64,000 nucleotides of DNA from Protula sp. h YS-2021 (lineage: Eukaryota; Annelida; Polychaeta; Sabellida; Serpulidae). The notes beneath the pieces were generated by a model that was given only the letters and a program-made list of their open reading frames with translations, ran no database searches and had not been told where the DNA came from. Numbering within the stretch: position 1 is the stretch's first letter; every line of letters starts with the position of its first letter. Positions 31,952 through 43,352 of this stretch are shown in pieces. The stretch covers positions 54,674,803 through 54,738,802 of the forward strand of contig OX457031.1 in the NCBI GenBank assembly GCA_949752745.1, written 5' to 3'. Position numbers and translations under genes: made by a program.

Positions 31952-34682
31952 ATGTGGCAGTCCACGTTTTGGTGATGAATGTAACAAGTTGTCTGTATTT
32001 GGTCAAAAAGCACGGTAGTTTTTAAGCTTGACATTCTGCTCCATTTTAAAAAGTCATGGACACCCATCGTTACCAATACCCCCCCCCCCCTCCCCCGCCC
32101 ACCCGTCCCTCCCGCTCCAACCCCGGCCTGTAAACCTATTGACGGAACGGCAGTGGGTTAGCTCTTCATATCCCAGAATTCAGACATACCGCCCTTTGAG
32201 AGTCGAGCTCTCCGATTAAAAAAAAAAAAACGAAAAAAACGAAAAAAAAAAAAAAATCCAGAGAGTAAGAAAAGGGCCTAAAGTGCATACCTGATATAAG
32301 TAAAAGCAAAGATTCACAGCCCTTTTTGTAAATATTATTTATTTATATTTTGTGATATTTTTATATATTTTGGGACGAAAAATATTTCCTATTCATAGTA
32401 ACTGTATGCAATATTCAAGGATAGATCACAGACAGATTGCTGTTTTTCGATACTTTTTTAAAATTATTTTATTAACATTGTGACATCTGTTTATTCAAAT
32501 GGCCTCTTATTTAATAACCAGGGCAATTCATTTGTGATAAACGCCCACTTCCGTAAACTGTGGTAAATTTTACACACAATTGAATGAGTGAATTTTCCAC
32601 TTTTTTTCTGTTATCGTTGAGTCAGTAGCTTTTCGCTGGAGAAATTTTCAGTCTTTGCTCAAACCCTGCCAATTAAGCGATACAAGTTAATTATTATTTG
32701 AGAATTTATTAATTTTGTTATTTAATATTCTTTCCATTTGACAAAAAAAAATAACCTTCGAACTCAATTTGAGCTTCGTATACTGTTGTTGTCAAAATAC
32801 CCCATTTCCTTTTAAATGGCAATGTAATATTTTTCCTTATTATTCAAGCTTTAATTCGCAGCATCTGTTTTGTATTTTAACCTCTTTCACTCCTGGATTT
32901 TGGTGCTGAAGCATTTTCAAGATTTTTTTTTTTTTTTTGATTACAGGTCCCTTATAAGGTCATGACATGACGTTTCAATGCGTTTCGACGTCATGATCCA
33001 GAAATCAATATGATTGATATCAATATTACGCGACAATGCAATAGTGGAGCCTTATCTGGGTTGAACTTGGTCACTGTCACTATAAAAAGATACACAAATT
33101 AATTGATAAACATAGCCAAAAAAAAGAAGAAATCTATGCTTGCTTGAATTCAGAGTACCCCTCTGCACTTTGGTATGTCAGTGACACCCCTCTGGCGGGA
33201 CCATTTTGGGTCCGACAGAGAGGTCGAGGGACCGTTGGGTCAGGTGCACGGTGTATTTAACACAAAAAACTGCCCCTGAACAGCCCCTAAACACACTTCG
33301 CACGTTCATTTTTTTTAATCAGAACAGACAGAACTTGCATTATACTACATGTGCTTGTTTATCGCTTGTACCAGCGGCCGCACAGCTGCCCAAAATTTTC
33401 AGTTTTTTGCGCAATGTGGAAATTTGAAATTGCTATGTTTCTCTTCTTTTAAATTTCCGTTTTAAATTGAAAACACAAAATCTAGTCAATTTGCTATTTT
33501 CGATTTGAATTGAAAGTCTGAAAAGACGAAATGTCGTTAAGTTCACTTTTTGTGAATTTGTCGAAACGCGGTTTGCGGTCAAATCAATCAAATCAAATGC
33601 CTCACTGCCAAGTTACTCGTTTTCGTCATAAACTGACGCGATTAACGTACAAAGGATCGTTAAAATCATTTCCTGTTTACATGCTGGGGTTGAGAGAAAG
33701 GTAAGTTTCTCTTGTTACTTGTTGAAACCTACACTACTATGAACAATTAACCACGCAAAAAAGGTTTTCACATAAAATCCAATCCACTCCTTCCTCGTTT
33801 TTTTTTTTCTATTTTTTTTTTCTTTTTTTTTTTTACGATCGTGCACCCGGCATTGAAAGCATTGTGGCGTGGATTTCGCTTTGCCTCTACCTTCAGATTT
33901 TTCACTCAGTGCTTGATCCGGTAGAGGGATATTGCAAAATTGTAACTACCCCTCCCTCAACCCCCTCCCTTCCACCATCCCAAAGCCAAGAATTTTTTCT
34001 AAATTAGAACAAAAAAAATCTGCGATTTGGATGCAACTAGAACTCCCACAAACCACTTACAGCGTGATCTCCTGTAACCCCCACCCTCACGAAAATCAAA
34101 CAATTATGCGTTTTCTTATATATATATATATATATATCGCACTGCTCGCGTAACTGAATGACCATCTCTGTACCAGTTAGGACGAGAAGAGTAGAATAGT
34201 CTTGTTTCACATTGCATTTTTTTCTACGCTCTTGAATGAATTAGACTAGACCGGGGCCTATTTTTTTCGAAATATTGTTAAATGATTTTTATAAAAAATT
34301 TATATGCTGTAACTACCATATTATCAATATATAAGTTGTTTTGAGGCTTTTGAGGCGTTACTTGTTTGGAAATTTTAGGAGATTTGCTGTGGTGTTTGTT
34401 GAAATAAAAAACGATTGTATTCTGCTGGAGTTCATTGGTTTCATGGCAGGTCCTTCAAGGGATCCGGAAGAGATAGGCACACTGGAAAAACATAAAAAAA
34501 AAAACAAGCAAATAAAAAAAAAAAAAGAACTTTCATGCTGACATACATAGCGGTCATAAAATGCGCGTGCAGTGGCATAAAAGAATGGACTGTGAAACAC
34601 TTTTTCACAATGCCCAAGAATCTGACCTCTCCAAACTACACTTATCACTGGGTTAGTTATTATACAAAAATTACATTTTGTT
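31951..34682. other. Long spacer, no gene seen
   Basis: Contains a C-rich run (32072-32110), A-rich tracts (32218-32256), T-rich tracts (32925-32940, 33799-33833) and a short TA run (34119-34137). Frames are short on both strands. Confidence 0.5.
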
Positions 34683-34990
34683 AAACTTTCACAACTGCAG
34701 TAGGGGTAGGCGGTCTTTTTGGCAATGTATGTTCTGGCAACGTGCCTCCCCCTCCTTAGGTTTGAGGGAGGAGGGATCTAGATAGATATCTAGATCAGAT
34801 AGTCTGTTTTGGACACGTATCCAGAATAGACAGTCTGTTTTGGACAGGGTTGGTATACATGATAGAAAAAGCTGTAGACTGACCGGAAGTGGCGTCATCT
34901 GTTTTGGCTATATATGTTCTGGATACGTATCCAGAACATACATATATGTTCTGGATAGGGTTGGTATAAATGATAGAAAAAACTGTAGAT
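34683..34990 (+). repeat. Dispersed repeat with inner duplication and 28-bp palindrome
   Basis: Two related segments each end in GGGTTGGTAT(A)AATGATAG-type sequence (about 34846 and 34959). A perfect 28-base palindrome at 34913-34940 is centred on GGATACGTATCC, flanked by TGTTCT and AGAACA. The first 180 bases recur inverted at 42222-42340. Confidence 0.65.
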
Positions 34991-35044
34991 TGATCTGAAG
35001 CTACGTCATGAAGTGATGAGTATAGGAAAATGACAGCTCTGGCC

Positions 35045-35360
35045 CAACCCCCTCTCCGCCCCCCCCCCCCCCCTAGGATATGCTATTTCAGACCCCCCTC
35101 CCAGGAAGTAGTTGGTCAGACCTCCCAAAGACATAGTCGGCCAGAACCCCCTCCCCGCCTCCCCCCCCCCCCCCCGTGAGAAAATTTTGTGATTTTTGGA
35201 GGTTTTTCCGTTTCATACGATTCTGATTTTTGGCTTTGTACCCCCCCGTCCCTCGGAGAAAATTTTGTGATTTTTGCATATTTACAGCCTCAGACAATTC
35301 TGAACATTTTTGGTTTTTGGACCCCCCCCCCCCCCCCCCCTCCCGTGGAAAATGTTGTGT
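35045..35360. repeat. C-run/AT tandem repeat, about three units
   Basis: Long C runs (35059-35074, 35160-35175, 35323-35341) alternate with GAAAATTTTGTGATTTTTG-type segments, forming a degenerate tandem repeat of variable unit length. Confidence 0.6.
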
Positions 35361-35575
35361 AATTCAATTCTGTTAAGGTTGTAGTGTGTCAAGTCCCAAC
35401 AGGTATCCAGGTCCCAAAGCTGTTCTTTCTCGAATCCAAAGCGAGTTAATTCATCAATCATACCGTTCACATATATCCGTTTGAAAAATACCATCCATAT
35501 TCACAATAACCACGTCTTTAAAACGCCTATCACGGAAACTTCAGATGAGTCTTCTATGTATAAGATACAGTACGA

Positions 35576-36874
35576 AGTAGGGTGAAAACGGGGGTTCTGG
35601 GTCACTTTGTGACGTCATACTGTCTGGAAGTGACGTCATCATGTCTGGACCGGAAGTGTTGTCTGGACCGGAAGTGTTGTCTGGACCGGAAGTGTTGTCT
35701 GGACCGGAAGTGTTGTCTGGAGCGGAAGTCATGATAAGCGTTAGGATAGGCGCGGCCATCCATGACGTGATAATGACGTCATGATGACGTCATACTGTCT
35801 GGAAGTGCTGTCATACTGTCTGGACCGGAAGTGTTGTCTGGACCGGAAGTGTTGTCTGGACCGGAAGTGACGTCATAGGCGTTGTCATGGTAACGAATTG
35901 AAACTTTGTAAACAAAAGTGAACTTTGTAAACAAACTGTGTAAACAAACTTTATAAACAAAATTTGTAAATAAACTTTATAAACAAAATTTGTAAACAAA
36001 CTTTGTAAACAAACTTTGTAAACAACATTTGTAAACAAAATTTGTAAACAAACTTTGGTTATTTACATAATTGAAACTCATTGAAACTTTGTAGACAAAC
36101 TTTGTAAACAAACTTTGTAAACAAACTTTGTAAACACAATTTGTAAACAAACTTTGTAAACAAAATTTGTAAACAAACTTTGTGAACAAAATTTGTAAAC
36201 AAACTTTGGTTATTTGCATAATTGAAACTTTGTAAACAAACTTTGTAAACAAACTTTGTAAACATAATTTGTTAACAAACTTTGTAAACAAACTTTGTAA
36301 ACAAACTTTGGTTATTTGCATAATTGAAACTCATTGAAACTTTGTAAACAAACTTTGTAAACACAATTTGCAAACAAACTTTGTAAACAAACTTTGTAAA
36401 CAAACTTTGTAAACAAACTTTGTAAACAAACTTTGGTTATTTGCATAATTGAAACTCATTGAAACTTTGTAAACAAACTTTTTTTTTCCCCTCACACACA
36501 CACACACACCACGACTGAGCGTTTCATTTTATAAGCCACATAGGTATTTGAACCTTCTAATGGTAACTTTTTCCCTCCACACTCTCATGCATACATACCA
36601 ACACCATGATAAAATGTTTTGCTTATGTTGCTCTTTATACTCCATTATTTGTTTGTTTGTTTTTTGTTTTTTTTGTTTGAAATGCAGTGTTTACTTAGAG
36701 AAAAAATGGCGTCCTGCAATCTGCAATCATCAGCAGCAGCATTTCGTCATCAGTGTAATCAGACTGCGTCATCTATAGCCAGCGTAATCAGACTGCGTAA
36801 TCAGACTTCGTCATAAACAACGTAGACAGCGGTGTCTGGCTTTATTGTTTTTCTGAGGCAGCAGTGTCTAGCTG
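35576..36874 (+). repeat. Left arm of the palindrome
   Basis: From the outside in: TGACGTCAT words; units of GGACCGGAAGTGTTGTCT (several, 35645-35870); a minisatellite of TTTGTAAACAAAC units (35905-36480) broken at intervals by a GGTTATTTGCATAATTG segment; a CA run (36495-36510); then unique sequence to GTGTCTAGCTG. No credible gene; the repetitive Val-Tyr-Lys-Phe frames come from the minisatellite. Confidence 0.92.
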
Positions 36875-36889
36875 CTTGGAGTTGCAGTG

Positions 36890-37265
36890 TGACCCTAAGT
36901 GTTATACTTAACCGATTTGTCTGAAAATTTCACTGTTTGATTCAGTTTTATATCTAGTTTTCACATAGTCATGGACTGGTTGCGTAGCTAGCTGTATGCA
37001 TCATGAATTCACCTTAAAAATGACAAGTAAAAAGTGGAATAACTTTTGTTATGATTGACCGATTTACATGAAACTTTCACTGTTTAATTCAGTTTTATAT
37101 CTAGTTTTAACATTAAGTGGTTATAGGCTATTTGCGCAGCTGGCTGTGTGCATATTTACCACCATTTTAATTTTGTAAAAAGTGAAAAATTGTGATAACT
37201 TTCGCTATAGTTGACGGATTTGCATGAAAATTTCACCGTTGGATTCAGTTTACAGTAGTTTGCAT
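36890..37265 (+). repeat. About 155-bp tandem repeat in palindrome spacer
   Basis: Three degenerate units share CCGATTT, TGAAAATTTCAC, ATTCAGTTT and GCGTAGCTAGCTGT-like words. Outside the inverted arms, so asymmetric. Confidence 0.7.
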
Positions 37266-37358
37266 AGGTGGGTTGTTGGAATGGCGCGCGCCCACCATTC
37301 AAACATGTGTTTGAATTATGTTTTAGGAACATATTACGTCAAACTATTGTTCAACAAG

Positions 37359-37359
<1 letters not shown>

Positions 37360-37389
<30 letters not shown>

Positions 37390-37670
37390 TTGTACAACAA
37401 TTGTTCAACAAGCTGTTGTTCAACATGTTGTTGAACAAGTTAAACATGTTAAACATGTTCAACATGTTCAACATGTTGTTGAACAAGTTGAACATGTTGA
37501 ACATGTTGTTGAACATGTTGAACATGTTCAACATGTTGAACATGTTCAACATGTTCAACATGTTCAACATGTTCAACAAGTTGAACATGTTCAACATGTT
37601 GTTGAACATATTCAACATGTTGTTTAACATGCTGTTTAACAAGTTGTTGTTCAACATGTTGTAGTTCAAG
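37360..37670. repeat. Self-complementary AACATGTT array in palindrome spacer
   Basis: A T run (37360-37384) is followed by about 285 bases made almost only of TGTTGAACATGTTCAACA-type words, each its own reverse complement. Every window of the array can fold on itself or pair with any other, so it could form multiple hairpins at the tip of the large palindrome. Met-Leu-Asn-rich frames here are artefacts. Confidence 0.88.
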
Positions 37671-37797
37671 CAATTGATGGAACAATAACAGTCAGTTCAG
37701 AAAAAAAAAACAAGACATATGTTGAATAGTTTTATTAATACACTTAAATACACACAGCTTAAATCTATAACAATATTATAACATTATAACATTATAA

Positions 37798-39086
37798 CAG
37801 CTAGACACTGCTGCCTCAGAAAAACAATAAAGCCAGACACCGCTGTCTACGTTGTTTATGACGAAGTCTGATTACGCAGTCTGATTACGCTGGCTATAGA
37901 TGACGCAGTCTGATTACACTGATGACGAAATGCTGCTGCTGATGATTGCAGATTGCAGGACGCCATTTTTCTCTAAGTAAACACTGCATTTCAAACAAAA
38001 AACAAACAAACAAATAATGGAGTATAAAGAGCAACATAAGCAAAACATTTTATCATGGTGTTGGTATGTATGCATGAGAGTGTGGAGGGAAAAAGTTACC
38101 ATTAGAAGGTTCAAATACCTATGTGGCTTATAAAATGAAACGCTCAGTCGTGGTGTGTGTGTGTGTGTGAGGGGAAAAAAAAAGTTTGTTTACAAAGTTT
38201 CAATGAGTTTCAATTATGCAAATAACCAAAGTTTGTTTACAAAGTTTGTTTCCAAAGTTTGTTTACAAAGTTTGTTTACAAAGTTTGTTTGCAAATTGTG
38301 TTTACAAAGTTTGTTTACAAAGTTTCAATGAGTTTCAATTATGCAAATAACCAAAGTTTGTTTACAAAGTTTGTTTACAAAGTTTGTTAACAAATTGTGT
38401 TTACAAAGTTTGTTTACAAAGTTTGTTTACAAAGTTTCAATTATGCAAATAACCAAAGTTTGTTTACAAATTTTGTTCACAAAGTTTGTTTACAAATTTT
38501 GTTTACAAAGTTTGTTTACAAATTGTGTTTACAAAGTTTGTTTACAAAGTTTGTTTACAAAGTTTGTCTACAAAGTTTCAATGAGTTTCAATTATGTAAA
38601 TAACCAAAGTTTGTTTACAAATTTTGTTTACAAATGTTGTTTACAAAGTTTGTTTACAAAGTTTGTTTACAAATTTTGTTTATAAAGTTTATTTACAAAT
38701 TTTGTTTATAAAGTTTGTTTACACAGTTTGTTTACAAAGTTCACTTTTGTTTACAAAGTTTCAATTCGTTACCATGACAACGCCTATGACGTCACTTCCG
38801 GTCCAGACAACACTTCCGGTCCAGACAACACTTCCGGTCCAGACAGTATGACAGCACTTCCAGACAGTATGACGTCATCATGACGTCATTATCACGTCAT
38901 GGATGGCCGCGCCTATCCTAACGCTTATCATGACTTCCGCTCCAGACAACACTTCCGGTCCAGACAACACTTCCGGTCCAGACAACACTTCCGGTCCAGA
39001 CAACACTTCCGGTCCAGACATGATGACGTCACTTCCAGACAGTATGACGTCACAAAGTGACCCAGAACCCCCGTTTTCACCCTACT
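37798..39086 (-). repeat. Right arm of the palindrome
   Basis: Reverse complement of the left arm with few substitutions and a few short indels (for example a shorter T/G run opposite 36655-36680). The high identity implies recent origin or ongoing gene conversion between arms. Confidence 0.92.
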
Positions 39087-39092
39087 GTACGA

Positions 39093-39173
39093 AGAGGGTC
39101 CAAGAGTTCAAATAATGGACAGTTCCGAGGCAACGCCGAGGAACTGTCCATTATTTGAACTCTTGGACCCTCT
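39093..39173. repeat. Perfect 34-bp inverted repeat (hairpin), 13-base loop
   Basis: Arms 39093-39126 and 39140-39173 are exact reverse complements. The arm contains AATAATGGACAGTTCC, which recurs at about 39328-39343, and AATAATGGAC alone recurs near 40669, 40700 and 40739. It directly abuts the right edge of the 3.5 kb palindrome. Confidence 0.9.
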
Positions 39174-39346
39174 GAGTTCTGTATCTGACTTAGTTTACAC
39201 AATTCACAACCAATTCCATGGACTGTCCCTAACAAAAGTCTAGTGTGAAATTATGTCGCCCACTTTGTTGTGACCCATTTTGTCACGCGCTGTCTGGTTT
39301 GAAATCAATAAATAAGGTGTGAGAAAAATAATGGACAGTTCCGAGG

Positions 39347-39775
39347 CTCACGCCGCCGCGGTACTCGCGGAGCGGGGGACTTATAAAGCGCTCGTCCGTC
39401 TGTTTATCTGTTCGTCCGTCCGTCTGTCCCCCACAAGTGCCCCTACTTTTGTACGCTCGATTACTCACTCACGTTTCACCGCAGGCTTTTGATTTTTTGT
39501 GGGAAGTAACAAAATGTGTTGGAGTTGTGCGACCTGGGGTTATTTTTGACTTTGACGAATAATTGACGAAAGCGTGAAACTTCAAGTGGGACGGGCCGGG
39601 GGGTGGTTAACACATGGAACGGCGGTTGTTTTAGCTTGTTAGTCTCACGCCGCCGCGGTACTCACGGAGCGGGGGACTTATAAAGCGCTCGTCCGTCTGT
39701 TTATCTGTTCGTCCGTCCGTCTGTCCCCCACAAGTGCCCCTACTTTTGTACGCTCGATTTCTCACTCACGTTTCA
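39347..39775 (+). repeat. 132-bp direct duplication (39347-39478 and 39644-39775)
   Basis: The two units begin CTCACGCCGCCGCGGTACTC and end CACTCACGTTTCA, nearly identical, separated by 165 bases. GTCCGTCTGT-type words link it loosely to the repeats near 15.5 kb and 48.2 kb. Confidence 0.85.
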
Positions 39776-40145
39776 AACTGACCAAATTTTTTGTTTGTAC
39801 GCGCAATTTCTCAGTTATTCTGCACGGCAGCCTTTTGAGTTTTTATGGAGCAAAGTAATATATATTGCGATTGTGCGACGTGGGATTGTTTTTGGATTTA
39901 ACCAAAAATTGAAGAAAATATGAAACTTCCAACATGATCAAAATTTTTGTTTGTGGAGGCACGATGCTTCCACTTTTGTTCGCTGACCAAAATTCTGTCC
40001 ACCACCTTCCTGCTTTTTTGCTTGCGATTTTTCAGTGAGCTTTTGAGGAGTGTACATTCAGATATTCAGATATCTTTCAGCGGTACATTCACTGATATAC
40101 TTGTTTAATTTCATTTCAAACAGCAGCGAATCCATTCTGTTAAAA

Positions 40146-40668
40146 CTAGAACCTCACTTCGCTAGCGAAATGTTAAACACTTGACAAAAATTAAAACGCA
40201 AAAATGCTTCCTTCAATGGGTTATTTCTTGAATAATATATTGCAAACAACACAGCTTGAATATGTCTTATAAGCCGAGTAGTGTTTGGTTTCTGTTGACC
40301 TAAGGTTTTATTGACTGATCTAGCATACGCCGTTTTAGCTATTTACGCAGTGAGAGCTCGCACAAAGCTCACTGTGCAACTGTGTGTGATGTGGGTTAAA
40401 TGCTACGCATTTACTTGCAAAAAATACACTCTTTTCACATGGCGTTTTAACAAAGAAAACGAAATCAAAGACGAAAATAAAAAGTGACATGCACATGTTC
40501 AGATCAAGCTCTTCATAAGTCCCAAGTTTCATGGTCGTAGGGCCCATAGTGTCAGAGGAGAAGAAGACACAAAAAATCGGAAAAAGTGTCAAGAAGAAAA
40601 AAAAAAAGGACGAATTTTGCTCGCACAAATTCATATAACTCTTGCAAGCCAAAGGCTTGTCAAGTGTT
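40146..40668 (-). mobile_element. Short non-autonomous element, copy 1 (Helentron/HINE-like)
   Basis: Read on the minus strand it starts CACTTGACAAGCC and near its end has the inverted counterpart TTGTCAAGTG. A 12-base hairpin TTCGCTAGCGAA follows, then CTAG|T at 40146. Asymmetric inverted repeats with a terminal hairpin are the known layout of Helentron-associated elements; a TTAA flank on both inverted repeats leaves a TTAA-targeting MITE as an alternative. About 520 bases, no coding capacity. Other copies are at 49920-50400 and 57025-57267. Confidence 0.6.
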
Positions 40669-40804
40669 AATAATGGACTAAAACAGCAAAGAGTCCATTA
40701 TATAAAATAATGGACTCCCATCAGTCTATTACATTTAAATAATGGACTGTAAGAACAAAGGGATGACGTCACAGGTGTAAACTAAGGAAAGTCAAAGCGT
40801 CAAC

Positions 40805-41310
40805 ATGGCTGAAAAGAATGAACATGCTTGTGAAGAATGTGGTGCGTTGTGCAACAGCTAAGAAGTTTGTTCAAACACATGAAACATTGCGGCGAGAGTG
40901 ACGAGGACAGCAGTTATCAAAGCGAGTCAGAAACAGACTCTTTTGGTATGATATGGTCCAAAAAGTCTATGATGACCATGATGACACATTTCAAGAAAAG
41001 GTTTCAGAATATGAAGAACAAGGGCTTGAAGATGCATGTGAAAGAGCAAGTGATGACCTTCGACCTATTTACAATCGTCGACTAAAAAAATGTTTATGAG
41101 ATTATTCAAATATACCCAACGTCTAAGACATAGCGAACACTATCAAAACATTTTAGAAGACTTTATTTACTAAAGGCGGCTATAAGAAAAAACGATGCAT
41201 TCTTTGAAGAGCTTCTAGATGAGGTAGAGAATGATGAAAGCAGCGACGAAGAAAGTGATGTGGACGAGGACAGTGAGGTGCAAAAGAGTGAAACAGAAGA
41301 AGAACAATAG
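40805..41310 (+). pseudogene. Small acidic protein with one zinc finger, frameshifted
   Basis: The ATG at 40805 opens HACEECGALCNS; after a shift the next frame gives SLFKHMKHCGESDEDSS. Together these form one C2H2-type finger (C-x2-C ... H-x3-H). Further shifts join YDDHDDTFQEKVSEYEEQGL, a basic helix near 41080-41200, and an acidic tail (SSDEESDVDEDSEVQKSETE) ending TAG at about 41310, with AATAAA at about 41330. I do not recognise a named family, though short finger-plus-acidic-tail proteins are common in invertebrate genomes as element-borne genes. At least two frame breaks make it a relic. Confidence 0.5.
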
Positions 41311-41419
41311 ACTTATTTGATTAAAATTTATAATAAAGACTTTGTAAATCAACAGATGTTGTAATATTGTTATTGATTTAAGCACTGTCTTCAAAGTGTA
41401 TTAATAAAACTATTCAATA

Positions 41420-41840
41420 TATATCTTGCTTTTTGATGTGTAAACGCAGTTTCTTCACATGTGAAATTGCAACGTTGAGTTTACTCTCCATTAAAGTCCT
41501 GCTGAACAGTTTGGTAAAAAAAATGGTTAAAATCGACCCAGTAGTTTTAAAGTTGTGCTCGTTTGAAATTTTTTATTAAATAACGTTATCAATGACGACA
41601 TCAGTTACGTCATCAATAAAAAACTTAAAATCTTACTGAATATTTTGCTGAAAACATGGTTAAAATCAGTCCAGTAGTATTGAAGTAATGCGGCGTTGAA
41701 TATCTCGATTAATCCTCATCTATCACGTCATCGATTAGGTAGGGGCAGGAGGGAGGACGATAATATCAGGTGTGAGGGAGGGTTGACGATAATAACAGGT
41801 TTGAGGGAGGGGTCGGACGGCAATAACAGGCTTGAGACAC
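41420..41840. repeat. Two small tandem duplications
   Basis: One pair (about 41500-41600 and 41620-41720) shares ATGGTTAAAATC and CCAGTAGT and GACGTCATC-like words. A second set of three 34-base units with GATAATAACAGGTTTGAGGG lies at 41750-41835. Confidence 0.55.
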
Positions 41841-42221
41841 TGTACAAAGCACTTACCTGAATGAATGAAACTCTATGATGTTTTTGTTTTGTTTTGTTTT
41901 GTTTTTTACACCCGTGCACACGATATCCACAGCGGTGATCAAAAGCAGTACTTATCCTTTGTTTTTTTTGTTTTTTTTTACAATGAAACTCTATCTTTTT
42001 CTTTTGCCCACTTACAAAGCATCCACAACGATAAATGCTTATAATACATAAAACGGTCATGCACTTCTATTACGAAACCCCTATAATGAAACGCTATGAC
42101 GAAACGCTATGACGCTTTTTAGAGAGCGTACACACTGTCCATACATGCGTGCATGCTGACTCAGGGTGCATTCTGACTCGGATTTTTTTATTCCCGGTTT
42201 GATCGAGTTTTTTACTATCAC

Positions 42222-42340
42222 ATATACCAACCCTTTCCAAAACAGACTGTCTGTTCTAGATACCTAACCAGATCCCCCCTCAAACCTAGGCAGGGGGGCG
42301 TTGCCAGAACATACATTGCCAAAAACTGGCAGTTGTAATT
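42222..42340 (-). repeat. Inverted copy of the 34.7 kb dispersed repeat
   Basis: Reads as the reverse complement of about 34683-34862 (shared words TACCAACCCT, AACAGACTGTCTG, AGAACATACATTGCCAAAAA), with deletions. Confidence 0.65.
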
Positions 42341-43196
<856 letters not shown>

Positions 43197-43352
43197 ATGT
43201 ATCGGATGACAATCAGTCTGGCAGTGGCTATTTCCCTGTCAGTTTTCGTGTTCAGCATGACAATCATATTGCCACGAGTCGCGAAGACGTCACGAGTAAA
43301 AGCAGATATGGACGCCTTGCCGGAGAGACACGAGAACAGCCGAGTCCTAGAG
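43197..43352 (+). CDS. Copy C, exon 1 (signal anchor)
   Basis: The ATG starts 52 codons to a good donor (GAG|GTACGAG) in phase 0. It reads MYRMTISLAVAISLSVFVFS then MTIILPRVAKTSRVKADMD. A short N-terminal tail followed by one hydrophobic segment of about 20 residues and a basic stretch indicates a signal-anchor, so the catalytic part would face the Golgi/ER lumen or outside. Copy B has the matching exon at 16710. An in-frame ATG three codons later is an alternative start. No family domain lies in this exon; assignment rests on position, phase and similarity to copy B. Confidence 0.7.

Larger units (their letters stand above)
35576..39086. mobile_element. 3.5 kb palindrome, probable foldback-type element
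   Basis: Two arms of about 1.3 kb, nearly identical and inverted, enclose a spacer of about 0.92 kb. The 8-base word GTACGAAG stands directly at both outer edges (35570-35577 and 39087-39094), as a target site duplication would; six of these bases are outside the arms by the strictest alignment. The outermost arm sequence TAGGGTGAAAAC resembles a hAT-type end (YARNG), and 8 bases is the hAT duplication length, but two extra bases (CT) on the right weaken this. No transposase is encoded. It may be a foldback element or a long-TIR non-autonomous DNA transposon. Confidence 0.8.

Noticed and set aside
37224..37685. Met-Leu-Asn and Val-Glu-His repeat proteins
   Set aside because: Artefact of the self-complementary AACATGTT array.
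35811..38851. Repeated Val-Tyr-Lys-Phe-Cys-Leu frames, mirrored on the two strands
   Set aside because: Derived from the TTTGTAAACAAAC minisatellite in the palindrome arms.
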